Translations under genes and position numbers: made by a program | NCBI RefSeq assembly: GCF_002240355.1 | Contig: NZ_CP016353.1 | Coordinates: 1,414,501 to 1,478,500, forward strand | From: Prauserella marina | Lineage (GTDB): Bacteria > Actinomycetota > Actinomycetes > Mycobacteriales > Pseudonocardiaceae | DNA: 64,000 nucleotides | Direction of reading: 5' to 3' | Notes under the pieces: model-generated | The model's input: only the letters and a program-made list of their open reading frames with translations | Database searches by the model: none | Told to the model about the DNA's origin: nothing | Shown: positions 1 through 8,968 of the stretch, piece by piece | How the letters are laid out: the number at the start of each line of letters is the position of its first letter | Numbering within the stretch: the stretch's first letter is position 1

Positions 1-52
1 GCCACAACACCGCACCCGCCGCGCGGATGACCGGCCTTTCCGTGCCGCTCAC
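1..52 (-). CDS. mutT1: MutT1-type NUDIX hydrolase, N-terminal fragment (cut by window edge)
   Basis: Only the first 17 codons are in the window: GTG start at 52, reading VSGTERPVIRAAGAVLW leftwards. The segment IRAAGAVLW is typical of the first strand of the NUDIX fold. In mycobacteria mutT1 lies directly beside ppk in the same orientation; here it starts 4 bp after the ppk stop, so the two are probably co-transcribed. MutT1 family members hydrolyse 8-oxo-GTP/diadenosine polyphosphates. The NUDIX box itself is outside the window, so the assignment rests on a short match plus synteny. Confidence 0.6.
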   Translation of the reverse strand, partial: MSGTERPVIRAAGAVLW

Positions 53-56
53 GCGT

Positions 57-2300
57 TCACCCCGTCGCGCCGTGTTTGCGGAGCAGTTCGATCTGGTGGT
101 CCCGGACCTGTGTGGTTTCGGCGGGGAAGGGGATCCATTCGCCTGTGGCGCTCAACACCCAGCACCGGGTCAGCGGATCGAGCGCCGAGTCGAACACCTC
201 ACCGAGTTGTGCGGCCAGCTTGGGATCCTTGACCTGGACCATTGCTTCGATGCGGCGATCGAGGTTGCGGTGCATCATGTCCGCGCTGCCGATCCAGTAG
301 GCGTCGGCTCCCCGGAAGTGGAAGATCCGCGAGTGTTCCAGGAAGCGGCCGAGTATCGAGCGCACGGAGATGTTGTCGCTCAGCCCCGGCACACCCGGTT
401 TGAGCGCGCAGATGCCGCGCACGACGATGTCGACCTCGACGCCGGCCGCCGATGCCCGGTACAGCCCGTCGATGACCTGTTCGTCCACCAGTGAGTTGCA
501 TTTGATGCGCACACCGGCCGGTTTGCCTGCCTTGGCCAGTTCGATCTCGTCGGCGACGTAGGAAAGGATGCCGCGCCGGATGCCGTGCGGTGACGTGAGG
601 ATGTTGCGGTAGGTCGCCTGCCGCGAGTACCCGGTGAGCACGTTGAAAAGGTCGGTGAGGTCGGCTCCGATCGCCGGATCCGCCGTCAGCAGGCCGAGAT
701 CTTCGTACAGCCGCGCCGTCTTGGGGTTGTAGTTGCCGGTTCCGATGTGGCAGTAGCGGCGGATGGTCCCGCCCTCCTGCCGGACGACGAGCGCGACCTT
801 GCAATGGGTCTTGAGCCCGACGAGGCCGTACACGACGTGAACGCCGGCGCGTTCGAGCGTGCGCGCCCACGTGATGTTCGCCTGTTCGTCGAAGCGGGCC
901 TTGATCTCCACGAGCGCCACGACCTGTTTGCCGGCCTCGGCCGCGTCGATGAGCGCGTCGACGATCGGGGAATCACCCGATGTGCGGTACAGCGTCTGCT
1001 TGATGGCGAGCACTTTGTCGTCGGCGGCCGCCTGCTCGATGAACCGTTGCACGCTCGTGGAGAACGAGTCGTAGGGATGGTGGACGAGCACGTCACCGTC
1101 GCGCAGGGTCGAGAAGACGCTCTTCGGTGTCTCTCTCTCACCGAACGCGGGATGTGTCGCGGGAACGAAAGGGCGGTCCTTCAGCTCCTTGCGATCGACG
1201 GACAGAAGCTGCATCAGACAGGTGAGATCGAGCAGACCGGGAACCTCGACGACATCCCTCGGATCGACTTCCAGTTCCCTGAGCAGCAGTTCGAGCATGT
1301 GCTCGCTCATGTCGTGCGCGACTTCGAGCCGCACCGGGGGACCGAACCTGCGTTGCGCGAGTTCTCGTTCCAGCGCCTGCAACAGATCCTCGTCGCGGTC
1401 TTCCTCGACCTCGAAGTCGGCGTTACGGGTGACCCGGAACACGTGGTACTCGGTGACTTCCATGCCACTGAACAATTCGCCGAGGTGCGCCGAGATGAGC
1501 TCTTCGAGCGGAAGGAAGGTCGCGGTCTGGCTGTCCCGCTGGCGTTCGATCCTGACCAGCCGGGGAACGTTGTTGGGCACCTTGACTCTCGCGAACCGCT
1601 CGGTGCCGCCCTCCGGATCGCGCACCGTCACGGCGAGGTTGAGCGAAAGACCGGAGATGTAGGGGAACGGGTGGGCGGGGTCGACGGCCAGTGGGGTGAG
1701 CACGGGGAAGATCTGCTCGGTGAAGTACTGCGAGAGCCTTGTGTGATCAGCGCCATCCAAATCGGACCAGCGCACGATCCTGATGTCCTTCTCGGCGAGC
1801 GAGGGCCGCACGTGCTCCTCGAAGGCGGCGGTGTGCCGTTCGACCAGGTCCTGGTTGCGTTTGGCGATGTAGGAAAGCTGTTCGCGCGGGGTCAGCCCGT
1901 CAGCGCTGCGCACGGAGAGCCCGGTCTCGTCCCTTCGCTTCAGTCCCGCGACCCTGACCATGTAGAACTCATCCAAATTGGACGCGAAGATGGCGAGGAA
2001 CTTGGCCCGTTCGAGCAGCGGCTGGGAGGCGTCCTCGGCGAGCGCGAGCACCCTGGCGTTGAAGTCCTGCCAGGAGAGCTCGCGGTTGAAGTACCTGTCG
2101 TCGGGAAGCGCGTCGGGAACCTGTTCGCCGCCGGTCACCGCGGGCGGCGCCGAGGGAACCGACGTCGGCGGCGGTGCCGGTTTCCCGTCGGTCTCGGTGG
2201 GTACCGGCGGCGGCGAGGTGGTGACTCGCCGGCTACCGTCTGCCGAGGTTCCGGGGGCTACCCCACTCTTGTCGTCGCTCACTCGTGCATTGTTCCCCAC
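57..2300 (-). CDS. ppk: Polyphosphate kinase 1 (RNA degradosome polyphosphate kinase)
   Basis: 747 residues, a normal length for PPK1. It reversibly transfers the ATP gamma-phosphate to polyphosphate. Visible PPK domains in order: N-terminal helical domain with [13 protein letters not shown] (about residues 72-84), head domain, then two PLD-like catalytic domains with [20 protein letters not shown] around residue 518 (the histidine that becomes phosphorylated) and the second domain ending [11 protein letters not shown]. The first about 65 residues are Pro/Ser/Thr-rich and disordered. Start is GTG at 2300; a second in-frame GTG at 2282 is possible because neither has a convincing Shine-Dalgarno. 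It follows fbiD by 67 bp and precedes mutT1 by 4 bp on the same strand. Confidence 0.95.
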   Translation of the reverse strand: MGNNARVSDDKSGVAPGTSADGSRRVTTSPPPVPTETDGKPAPPPTSVPSAPPAVTGGEQVPDALPDDRYFNRELSWQDFNARVLALAEDASQPLLERAKFLAIFASNLDEFYMVRVAGLKRRDETGLSVRSADGLTPREQLSYIAKRNQDLVERHTAAFEEHVRPSLAEKDIRIVRWSDLDGADHTRLSQYFTEQIFPVLTPLAVDPAHPFPYISGLSLNLAVTVRDPEGGTERFARVKVPNNVPRLVRIERQRDSQTATFLPLEELISAHLGELFSGMEVTEYHVFRVTRNADFEVEEDRDEDLLQALERELAQRRFGPPVRLEVAHDMSEHMLELLLRELEVDPRDVVEVPGLLDLTCLMQLLSVDRKELKDRPFVPATHPAFGERETPKSVFSTLRDGDVLVHHPYDSFSTSVQRFIEQAAADDKVLAIKQTLYRTSGDSPIVDALIDAAEAGKQVVALVEIKARFDEQANITWARTLERAGVHVVYGLVGLKTHCKVALVVRQEGGTIRRYCHIGTGNYNPKTARLYEDLGLLTADPAIGADLTDLFNVLTGYSRQATYRNILTSPHGIRRGILSYVADEIELAKAGKPAGVRIKCNSLVDEQVIDGLYRASAAGVEVDIVVRGICALKPGVPGLSDNISVRSILGRFLEHSRIFHFRGADAYWIGSADMMHRNLDRRIEAMVQVKDPKLAAQLGEVFDSALDPLTRCWVLSATGEWIPFPAETTQVRDHQIELLRKHGATG

Positions 2301-2367
2301 TTGTGGCGACCGTGTGCACCTTCCGATCCGGCGAACCGGTGAAGATCGTCGCCCGTGGCGGGGGTTC

Positions 2368-3051
2368 CTACCGTGAGAGGTAAGCGGCTTCCAGCACGGC
2401 CGTCGTGCGCTTGCCGAGCCCGATGAGCCGCGCGTGCTCCAAATCCGCCGCGGTGTCGACGTCGCCGCGCAGCGACGGCGCGGCCAGCCCGAGCGGAGTC
2501 GCGCCGGAACGCTCGTGCGAGGCCGCCGAACCCGCGCCGAAACGTGGATCGAGCGCTCCGCCGTTCGAGGAGAGCAGAAGCGTGGTCCCGGTTCCGTGCC
2601 GGTCGGCGGTGAATGCCCTGCGGCCGTCCGCTTCCTCGATCGCCGCCGACAGTTCGCTCGCCCTCAGCGCGGGAAGGTCCGCCTGTAACGCGCCGACGAT
2701 GCCGCCGGGGTCGTCCGCGCGCAGCAGGCGTTCACCGAGCCGAAGCGCCGCGTTCAGCCCCGTGTCCGCCGGGTTTCCCCGGACGTTCCCTTCCCCGCCC
2801 GCTGCCGGTTCGTCCTCGCCGACGACCTCGACGCCGAGCGCGCGCAACTCGGCGAGCGGTTTCGGATCGCTGCCGACGACGAGCACCCTGCGCACGCCTG
2901 CCGCTTCCGTGGCGGCGAGCAACGTGTCCGAGGCGAGCGCCAGGACGAGCGCGGCGTGGCGCTCCGCGTTCGCGGCGTGACCGAGCGCGCCTCGAAGGCG
3001 GGATTTTCCGGCCACCGGAGGCTTCAACGGCACGATGAGGTCTACAGCCAC
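2368..3051 (-). CDS. fbiD: Phosphoenolpyruvate/2-phospholactate guanylyltransferase (F420 biosynthesis)
   Basis: 227 residues from GTG at 3051 ([19 protein letters not shown]), the length expected for CofC/FbiD; the open frame extends further upstream but without similarity. The enzyme activates phosphoenolpyruvate (actinobacteria) or 2-phospholactate (archaea) with GTP in the pathway to coenzyme F420. The N-terminal VPLKP..GKSRL nucleotide-binding segment and the central ALQADLPAL metal/GTP-binding motif are visible. In M. tuberculosis the orthologue Rv2983 sits beside ppk as here. It diverges from plsC with 75 bp between starts. F420 use fits the LLM-class oxidoreductase at 39-40 kb, though that enzyme may use FMN instead. 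Confidence 0.9.
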   Translation of the reverse strand: MAVDLIVPLKPPVAGKSRLRGALGHAANAERHAALVLALASDTLLAATEAAGVRRVLVVGSDPKPLAELRALGVEVVGEDEPAAGGEGNVRGNPADTGLNAALRLGERLLRADDPGGIVGALQADLPALRASELSAAIEEADGRRAFTADRHGTGTTLLLSSNGGALDPRFGAGSAASHERSGATPLGLAAPSLRGDVDTAADLEHARLIGLGKRTTAVLEAAYLSR

Positions 3052-3126
3052 GTTCCCATCTTTACGCAAACCGGCGCGTTCGGTGCCTATGGGAGGATCG
3101 TGGGCAGGTTCGAGGAAGGAGCGACG

Positions 3127-3885
3127 TTGGCCGATCGTGAGAAGGGCGGCTTCTGGGTGGCGGCCGCCGCCGTGCTGTTCTACCCGTTGACCTGGATGGG
3201 TCGCAGCGACTACCGGGGGGCCGAACGGATTCCGGCGACGGGCCCGGCGCTGCTCGTCATGAACCACGTCTCGCACCTCGATCCGGCCGTGGACGCCGTG
3301 TTCGTCCACCGCAATCGCAGGGTGCCCCGGTTCATGGCGAAGGAGAGCCTGACCAAGATTCCCGTGTTCGGCAAGATCCTGCTCGGTTCGGGAGGTATTC
3401 CCGTATCGCGGGGTACGTCCGAGGCGGGGGACAGCCTCAAGGCCGCGCACGACACGTTGAGCGATGGCAAGATCGTCCTCATCTATCCGGAAGGGACGAT
3501 CACCAAGGACCCCGACGGCTGGCTCAAACGCTCCTACACCGGCGTCGCGAGGCTGGCGCTGCAAAATGACGTGCCTGTGATTCCCGTCGCGCGGTGGGGA
3601 ACCCAGAAAATTTGGAACGGCTACACCAAGAAGTTCCGGCCCTTCCCTCGCAAGACGGTCGTGCATTCCGTCGGCGAGCCCGTCGATCTTTCTGCCTACC
3701 GGGCCAAGGAGCCCACCTCCGCCGTTCTGCGCGAGGTGACCGATCTGCTGATGGCCGAAGTCCTCGCGCTGCTGGCCGAGGTCAGGGGCGAACAGCCGCC
3801 GTCGAAGCCACCGGCGACGGCCCCTCCGGCCGAACCTGGTGACCAGGACGAGAAAGCCGAGCAGGCAAAGGAAGACGGCGCCTGA
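3127..3885 (+). CDS. 1-acyl-sn-glycerol-3-phosphate acyltransferase (PlsC-like)
   Basis: 252 residues from TTG at 3127, chosen because AAGGAG at 3116-3121 is 5 nt upstream; earlier GTG/ATG codons lack this. It transfers an acyl chain to lysophosphatidate-type substrates at the membrane. The acyltransferase motif NHVSHLDP (HX4D catalytic pair), the substrate-binding [10 protein letters not shown] block and the VIPVARWG segment are clear. A hydrophobic stretch near residues 8-22 probably anchors it. The C-terminus is Pro/Ala/Glu-rich and disordered. The stop lies 1 bp before gpsA, so acylation and glycerol-3-phosphate supply are coupled in one operon for phospholipid synthesis. Confidence 0.9.
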   Translation: MADREKGGFWVAAAAVLFYPLTWMGRSDYRGAERIPATGPALLVMNHVSHLDPAVDAVFVHRNRRVPRFMAKESLTKIPVFGKILLGSGGIPVSRGTSEAGDSLKAAHDTLSDGKIVLIYPEGTITKDPDGWLKRSYTGVARLALQNDVPVIPVARWGTQKIWNGYTKKFRPFPRKTVVHSVGEPVDLSAYRAKEPTSAVLREVTDLLMAEVLALLAEVRGEQPPSKPPATAPPAEPGDQDEKAEQAKEDGA

Positions 3886-3886
3886 G

Positions 3887-4897
3887 ATGACTGTGCAGTC
3901 GGTCACGGTGCTCGGTGCCGGTTCATGGGGCACGACATTCGCGAAGGTGCTCGCCGACGCGGGCAGGGACGTCACGATGTGGGCGCGCCGCCCCGAGGTG
4001 GCGGCCGAAATCCGTGAGGAGCACACCAACAACGGCTATCTGCCGGGAGTCGTTCTTCCCGGGCGGGTCACGGCGACCGACGACGCGGCGCTCGCGCTGG
4101 ACGGCGCGCAGGCCGTCGTGCTCGCGGTACCGAGTCAGAGCCTGCGGGCCAACCTCACCGCGTGGCGTTCGCTGTTGCCGCGCGAGGCGATACTGGTGAG
4201 CCTCGCGAAAGGGGTCGAACTCGGCACCCTCAAACGCATGAGCGAGGTCATCGGCGAGATCGCGGGTGTGCGATCCGACGACGTCGTCGTGGTGTCCGGC
4301 CCCAATCTCGCCAAGGAGATCGCGCGACAGCAGCCGGCGGCGGCGGTGTTCGCGTGCGCGGACCACGACAAGGCCGTCGCGGTGCAGCAGGCCAGTTTCA
4401 ACTCCTACTTCCGGCCCTACACCAACACCGACGTCGTCGGCTGCGAGCTCGGCGGGGCTTGCAAGAACGTGATCGCGCTGAGTTGTGGCATGGCGGCTGG
4501 GCTCGGCTTCGGTGCCAACACGATGGCGACGCTGATCACGCGCGGGCTCGCGGAAACCGCGCGGCTCGGCAGCAAACTCGGCGCCGACCCGTTGACGTTC
4601 GCCGGACTGGCCGGGGTCGGCGACCTCGTGGCGACGTGCGCGTCACCGCTGTCTCGCAACAGGACCTTCGGCGAACTGCTCGGCAGGGGCGAGACGGTCG
4701 CGATGGCCCAGCAGGCCGTCGGCGGTCAGGTCGCCGAAGGCGTCATGTCGTGTCAGTCCATCAGGGAACTCGCTCGCGGGGTCGGGGTCGACATGCCGAT
4801 CACGGACGCGATGTTCCGGGTGTGCCACGAAGGGATGAACCCGGCGCGCGTCGGCGCCGAACTGCTGGGGAGGCAGCAAAAGCACGAGTGGTCCTGA
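3887..4897 (+). CDS. gpsA: NAD(P)-dependent glycerol-3-phosphate dehydrogenase
   Basis: 336 residues from ATG at 3887, immediately after the plsC stop (TGAGATG). An upstream in-frame ATG at 3839 would lie inside plsC and adds a non-homologous tail. It reduces dihydroxyacetone phosphate to sn-glycerol-3-phosphate, the backbone of phospholipids. The Rossmann motif [10 protein letters not shown] (residues 9-18), the GPNLAKEIA block, catalytic-lysine segment [12 protein letters not shown] and [12 protein letters not shown] are all present. The gene order plsC-gpsA-(cdo)-ddl corresponds to gpsA-ddlA in mycobacteria. A stem-loop follows about 28 bp after the stop. Confidence 0.96.
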   Translation: MTVQSVTVLGAGSWGTTFAKVLADAGRDVTMWARRPEVAAEIREEHTNNGYLPGVVLPGRVTATDDAALALDGAQAVVLAVPSQSLRANLTAWRSLLPREAILVSLAKGVELGTLKRMSEVIGEIAGVRSDDVVVVSGPNLAKEIARQQPAAAVFACADHDKAVAVQQASFNSYFRPYTNTDVVGCELGGACKNVIALSCGMAAGLGFGANTMATLITRGLAETARLGSKLGADPLTFAGLAGVGDLVATCASPLSRNRTFGELLGRGETVAMAQQAVGGQVAEGVMSCQSIRELARGVGVDMPITDAMFRVCHEGMNPARVGAELLGRQQKHEWS

Positions 4898-4925
4898 CCA
4901 GGCTGCCTTCCGGGTTCCGTCACGG

Positions 4926-4953
4926 GGATGCCCGCCGTCAGGCGGCGGCATCC
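4926..4953 (+). terminator. Probable gpsA terminator hairpin
   Basis: GGATGCC(4926-4932) pairs with GGCATCC(4947-4953) and CGCC(4933-4936) with GGCG(4941-4944), leaving a 2-nt bulge and a 4-nt loop. It sits just downstream of gpsA and before the leader-peptide region of cdo. There is no U-tract, which is common for actinobacterial terminators. Confidence 0.6.
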
Positions 4954-5020
4954 ACGGACTGGAATCGGTTTGACGGCGAGCGCCGCTGCTGGTTCGCTTG
5001 GCGGCGTGTTGACGCGATCC

Positions 5021-5104
5021 ATGACAGGGCGCCGGGGTGACTCCGACCTCCGGCGCGTCGTGCTCGCACCGTGTCCTTGTGGCCACTGCTGTCCGTGTCG
5101 GTGA
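5021..5104 (+). CDS. Cysteine-rich leader peptide (uORF) upstream of cdo
   Basis: A 27-codon ORF, ATG 5021 to TGA 5104, whose C-terminus reads APCPCGHCCPCR: five cysteines in nine residues. The middle (GRR..DLRRV) resembles the short actinobacterial cis-acting leader peptides found before sulfur-metabolism genes. Known polycysteine leader ORFs in mycobacteria act as cysteine-responsive attenuators: ribosomes stall at the Cys codons when cysteine is short. The next gene is cysteine dioxygenase, starting 65 bp after the stop, which fits this role. There is no obvious Shine-Dalgarno, so it may be leaderless. The regulatory role is inferred; the ORF and its composition are seen directly. Confidence 0.75.
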   Translation: MTGRRGDSDLRRVVLAPCPCGHCCPCR

Positions 5105-5169
5105 CAACGCCCGCACGCCTGTTTCCCTCGCTTCGCTTTCCCACTCAGCTCTTCAAGGACACCATTTCC

Positions 5170-5670
5170 ATGTTTGCCGTTCCCGAGAACACTGTCAGTA
5201 CCGCCGTGTCGCCGACCGCCGCGAATCCGCTGCTGCGCCACCCCGTGCGCACCGCGCTGGAGTTCGCGGCCGACAGGGAGCGCTGGCGCAACATCCTTCG
5301 CTACGACCCGGACGAGCGGTTCGCCTCGTTGCTCGAACGCACCGCCGACCAGGAGGTGTGGCTGCTGAGCTGGCTTCCCGGCCAGGAGGCGGAACCACAC
5401 GACCACGGTCTGACGACGGGCGCGTTCACCGTCGTGAGCGGTCAGCTCACCGAGACGGTGACCCGTAAGACCGTCGAAGGCAGGGTGCTGACTGAGGTGC
5501 ACACGCCCTCGGCCGGTCAGTCTCGCGTCTTCGGGCCGGGCTACGTGCACCAGGTACGCAACACCGGCCCCGATCCCGCGATCAGCGTGCACGTCTACCG
5601 GGCAGGCGGGCGCACCATCCGGCCCTACCGGTTGGATCCCGTCGAAGGCCCGCTTCCCGGCACGCCCTAG
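5170..5670 (+). CDS. Cysteine dioxygenase, type I
   Basis: 166 residues from ATG at 5170 (MFAVPENTVS); a longer frame back to 5071 would overlap the leader peptide. It oxidises L-cysteine to cysteine sulfinate with O2 and non-heme Fe(II). The cupin iron ligands are visible: H77 and H79 in EPHDHG and H127 in GYVHQVRN. It lacks the extended N-terminal part of mammalian CDO, as usual for bacterial forms. AAGGA lies about 11 nt upstream of the start. The last four bases (CTAG) are shared with the stop codon of the convergent PNPOx-family gene. Likely controlled by the upstream Cys-rich leader peptide. Confidence 0.9.
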   Translation: MFAVPENTVSTAVSPTAANPLLRHPVRTALEFAADRERWRNILRYDPDERFASLLERTADQEVWLLSWLPGQEAEPHDHGLTTGAFTVVSGQLTETVTRKTVEGRVLTEVHTPSAGQSRVFGPGYVHQVRNTGPDPAISVHVYRAGGRTIRPYRLDPVEGPLPGTP

Positions 5671-6338
5671 CTGTATTTGGTGCCTGCGCGGCTCGCGACG
5701 TGTTCCGGCACCGGGGTGGAGCGGGGAACGTACTCGGCCGTGACCGGTGAGCCGAAGCCGGTGTGCACCGGAAGTACCCCCGCCCACACGTCCGTCGTGC
5801 CGAGGTCTTCCGGTTCCTCGCCGGGGCCCTCCGCCCTCATTTTCACCGAAGCCTCGGCGAGGTCGAGCGCCAGCACGGTCACCGAGGCCAGTTCCTTCGC
5901 GCTGGCTTCGCGGGCGTAATTCCATGAACCGGGGGAGAGTTGATCGGTGATGACCTTGAGGCCGTGTTCCTTCTCGGCACCGGCGAGCGGCCTCGCCCTG
6001 CCGTGCACGACCGCGCACCGGTAGTTCATGGAGTGATTGTTCAGCGAGCGCGCGTACACGATCCCGTCGAGAATCGTCACCGTCACGCACACGTCGACCC
6101 CTTCGGCGGCTTCCCTGAGATTGCCCGCCCCGGTCGAGCCGTGAAAATAGAGTGTGTCGCCGTCGCGGCCGTAGCCGGTCGGCAATACGACGGGAGACCC
6201 GTGCAGGACAAGGCCGAGATGGCAGACGAGAGCGTTGTCGAGTACGTCGTAGAGCGCGGACCGCTCGTGGGCGGCGCGGTGTTTCTTGCGGGTCAGCGTG
6301 CTGCGCGGGGTGGCTGACAGTGCTGGCGTTTCGGGCAT
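5667..6338 (-). CDS. Pyridoxamine 5'-phosphate oxidase family flavin-binding protein
   Basis: 223 residues. The split-barrel flavin-binding fold is suggested by HLGLVLHGSPVVLPTGYGRD, LYFHGSTGAGNLR and CVTVTILDGIVYARSLNNHS, the pattern of the PNPOx-like/nitroimidazole-resistance group (FMN- or F420-binding). True PNP oxidase function is not shown. It diverges from the MocR regulator at 6406 with 67 bp between starts, a common arrangement for a MocR target, so regulation by pyridoxal phosphate status is plausible. No clear Shine-Dalgarno precedes the ATG at 6338. It ends tail-to-tail with cdo, overlapping by 4 bp. Confidence 0.82.
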   Translation of the reverse strand: MPETPALSATPRSTLTRKKHRAAHERSALYDVLDNALVCHLGLVLHGSPVVLPTGYGRDGDTLYFHGSTGAGNLREAAEGVDVCVTVTILDGIVYARSLNNHSMNYRCAVVHGRARPLAGAEKEHGLKVITDQLSPGSWNYAREASAKELASVTVLALDLAEASVKMRAEGPGEEPEDLGTTDVWAGVLPVHTGFGSPVTAEYVPRSTPVPEHVASRAGTKYS

Positions 6339-6358
6339 ACCGGCACGGTTCCACGATT

Positions 6359-6384
6359 AATGGCATCCTGGAACGGCCACCATT
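6359..6384. promoter_or_regulatory. Inverted repeat in divergent PNPOx/MocR promoter region
   Basis: AATGG at 6359-6363 and CCATT at 6380-6384 are inverted, separated by 16 bp, inside the 67-bp divergent intergenic region. MocR regulators usually bind spaced repeats between themselves and a divergent target, so this is a candidate operator. The arms are only 5 bp and could occur by chance. Confidence 0.3.
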
Positions 6385-6405
6385 GAAGAGAAATGGGAGG
6401 CCACT

Positions 6406-7788
6406 TTGGCCGTCATCGACACCGCACTCCCGGTCGCGCTCGACCGTACCTCCGAAACGCCGCTCGCGGTACAGCTCGCCGATGCCCTGCGCGCGTCCGC
6501 CTCGACGGGGCATCTCCGTGGCGGCGACCGGCTTCCCTCGACGCGCGCGCTCGCCGACCGGCTCGGCGTGAGCAGGACGGTGACCTCGGCGGCCTACGAA
6601 CAACTGCATGCCGAGGGCTGGATTCTCGGCAGGCACGGCTCCGGCACCTACGTCACCACCTCTCCTCCCTCCGGCCGTCCCGAGCGAAGGGCCGTCGTCG
6701 CGGGCGAGGAACCACCGTCGAACCTGCTGGTGCTCGCGCCAGGACTGCCGTGGGCGGAAGGACTCGACAAGGCGGCGTGGCGCAGGGCGTGGCGCGCTGC
6801 CTCGGACACCGCGCCCTCCTGGTACGCGCAGCGTTCGGGACTTCCCGAATACCGCGCCGCCATCGCGGAGCACCTGCTGCGCCACCGTGGGCTCGACGCC
6901 GGCACCGAGTCGGTGCTCGCGACGGGAGGAACGACGGCGGCCGTCATCGAACTCGCCGCCGCCGTGCTGCGTCCAGGCGACCTCGTCGCCATCGAGGAAC
7001 CCGGATATCAGCGCGCGGTGCACGCCTTCCGCAGGGCGGGGATGCGGGTCGTCGGCGCGGCCGTCGACGCGGAGGGGCTGCGGCCGGACACCGTGCCCGA
7101 CGGCGTGAGGGCGGTGTACTGCTCGCCCGCGCACCAGTATCCGATGGGCGGCAGGATGAGCGCGGCTCGCAGGGTCGAACTCGTCGAAAGGGCCCGGGCC
7201 GAGGACTTCCTCGTCGTCGAGGACGACTACGACGGTGAGTTGCGTTACGACGTCGCCCCGTTGCCGTTGCTGGCCGCGCTCGCTCCCGATGTCGTCGCCC
7301 ACCTCGGAACCACGAGCAAGATCCTCACCCCGACGCTAGGCGCGGGCTGGATGGTCGCGCCTTCCTCGGTGACCTCCGCGGTGCTGGAGTACCGCGAGGT
7401 GACGGGGACGAGGCCATCGCACGCGGGGCAGCGGGTGATCGTCGAGCTGGCGCGGCACGGCGATCTCGGCAGGCATCTGCGCAGGCTGCGCAGGGAATTG
7501 TCGGAGCGAAGATCCATGCTCGTCGGCGCGTTCGGCAAGGCGGGCATCCCGGTGCTCGGCGACGACGCGGGAGCGCATCTCGTGGTGCCGCTCGCCTCGG
7601 CCGAGGACGAGAGAGAGCGGCTCGCGTCGGCGAAGCGCAGGGGTTTGCTGCTCGACGGGCTCGGCAGGCACTTTGCCCGCACCCCTTCCACCTTCGGTGT
7701 GGCGGTCGGCTACGCGGGCTGTTCACGGGAGGCGCTGCGGGACTCGCTCGGGGTGCTCGTCGACTTGTTGCGAGTGAAGCCCCGGTAG
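6406..7788 (+). CDS. MocR-type transcriptional regulator (GntR HTH + aminotransferase domain)
   Basis: 460 residues from TTG at 6406, with GGGAGG 5 nt upstream. Residues about 20-85 form a GntR winged helix (LADALRASASTGHLRGGDRLPSTRALADRL in two segments, then TVTSAAYEQLHAEGW). The rest is a fold-type I PLP aminotransferase domain with the PLP-lysine segment GTTSKILTPTLGAGW and the VVEDDYDGE motif. MocR proteins sense PLP or a PLP adduct and regulate B6, GABA or amino-acid genes rather than catalyse transamination. It diverges from the PNPOx-family gene, its most likely target, and is followed 11 bp later by ddl. Confidence 0.92.
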   Translation: MAVIDTALPVALDRTSETPLAVQLADALRASASTGHLRGGDRLPSTRALADRLGVSRTVTSAAYEQLHAEGWILGRHGSGTYVTTSPPSGRPERRAVVAGEEPPSNLLVLAPGLPWAEGLDKAAWRRAWRAASDTAPSWYAQRSGLPEYRAAIAEHLLRHRGLDAGTESVLATGGTTAAVIELAAAVLRPGDLVAIEEPGYQRAVHAFRRAGMRVVGAAVDAEGLRPDTVPDGVRAVYCSPAHQYPMGGRMSAARRVELVERARAEDFLVVEDDYDGELRYDVAPLPLLAALAPDVVAHLGTTSKILTPTLGAGWMVAPSSVTSAVLEYREVTGTRPSHAGQRVIVELARHGDLGRHLRRLRRELSERRSMLVGAFGKAGIPVLGDDAGAHLVVPLASAEDERERLASAKRRGLLLDGLGRHFARTPSTFGVAVGYAGCSREALRDSLGVLVDLLRVKPR

Positions 7789-7799
7789 GGTGACCGGCC

Positions 7800-8897
7800 A
7801 TGAGTAGCCGCAAGACGCGAGTGGCCGTTGTGTTCGGTGGCCGCAGCACCGAGCACACCATCTCCTGTGTTTCCGCGGGTAGCGTGCTGGCGAACCTCGA
7901 TCCCGACCGGTTCGAGGTCGTTCCCATCGGCATCACGAGGGCCGGTGGCTGGGTGCTGGGTACGAGCGATCCGAAGGCGCTGGAAATCCAGGGCGGCGAG
8001 CTGCCGACGGTGGAAACGGGCAAGGCACTCGTGCTGGCCGGCGACCCGACGAGCAACGGCGTCGTCAGCGTCGAGCCCGGCAGGGAAACCGAACTGCTCG
8101 GCACCGTCGACGTGGTGTTCCCCGTGCTGCACGGTGCTTTCGGCGAGGACGGCACCATCCAGGGGCTGCTGGAGATGGCCGACATTCCTTACGTGGGTGC
8201 CGGTGTGCTCGCCAGTGCCGCGGCCATGGACAAGGAGTACGCCAAGAAACTGCTTGCCGCCGAAGGGCTTCCGGTCGGCAGCTACGCGACCGTCCGGCGT
8301 GGACGATCCACACTGGACGAGGCGGAACGGGAGCGGCTGGGACTGCCCGTGTTCGTCAAGCCCGCGAGGGCGGGCTCCTCCATCGGGATCAGCAAGGTCA
8401 CCGCGTGGGAGCAACTTGACGACGCGATCGCGCTGGCGAGGCAGACCGACCCCAAGGTGCTCGTCGAAGCCGCCGTCACGGGCCGCGAGGTCGAGTGCGG
8501 TGTGCTGGAGTTCCCCGACGGCAGGGTCGAGGCATCGCTGCCCGCCGAGGTCAGGGTTCTCGCCGAGGGCGCCGACGCCTGGTACGACTTCGAGACCAAG
8601 TACCTCGGCGAGGACGCCGAGCTGGACATCCCGGCCAAACTCGACGATTCCATCGTCGAGCGGCTGAGGGAGGCCGCGGTGCGGGCCTTCGGAGCGCTCG
8701 ACTGTCAGGGACTGGCCAGGGTGGACTTCTTCGTCGGGGGCGACGGCGAGTTGATCATCAACGAGGTCAACACCATGCCGGGTTTCACGACCACATCGGC
8801 CTACCCCAAGATGTGGGCCGTCACCGGCCTCGATTACCCGAGTCTGCTCGCCACGCTGGTGGAGACCGCGATCGCGAGGGGAACGGGCCTGCGCTGA
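7800..8897 (+). CDS. ddl: D-alanine--D-alanine ligase
   Basis: 365 residues from ATG at 7800. It joins two D-alanines with ATP for the peptidoglycan pentapeptide. The ATP-grasp ligase is recognised by [12 protein letters not shown] at the N-terminus, [48 protein letters not shown] and the C-terminal metal site [13 protein letters not shown]. No van-type substitution is evident. The M. tuberculosis orthologue ddlA is likewise next to gpsA. The gene is followed at once by a very strong hairpin shared with the convergent DUF3515 gene. Confidence 0.96.
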   Translation: MSSRKTRVAVVFGGRSTEHTISCVSAGSVLANLDPDRFEVVPIGITRAGGWVLGTSDPKALEIQGGELPTVETGKALVLAGDPTSNGVVSVEPGRETELLGTVDVVFPVLHGAFGEDGTIQGLLEMADIPYVGAGVLASAAAMDKEYAKKLLAAEGLPVGSYATVRRGRSTLDEAERERLGLPVFVKPARAGSSIGISKVTAWEQLDDAIALARQTDPKVLVEAAVTGREVECGVLEFPDGRVEASLPAEVRVLAEGADAWYDFETKYLGEDAELDIPAKLDDSIVERLREAAVRAFGALDCQGLARVDFFVGGDGELIINEVNTMPGFTTTSAYPKMWAVTGLDYPSLLATLVETAIARGTGLR

Positions 8898-8901
8898 CCC
8901 G

Positions 8902-8958
8902 CCGGTAGCGGGGGAGCTTTGCTATCGCGGAACGGCAGCAAAGCTCCCCCGCTACCGG
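8902..8958. repeat. Long perfect hairpin, bidirectional terminator; member of a dispersed element family
   Basis: A perfect 22-bp inverted repeat (8902-8923 with 8937-8958) around the 13-nt loop 8924-8936, lying between the convergent genes ddl and DUF3515. The core GGGAGCTTTGCTATCG, loop end CGGC and AGCAAAGCTCCC recur at 61148-61198 in reverse orientation, with paired changes in the stem. It probably works as a terminator for both strands, but sequence conservation of stem and loop suggests a repeat family rather than an arbitrary terminator. Confidence 0.85.
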
Positions 8959-8968
8959 AGCCAGTGGG

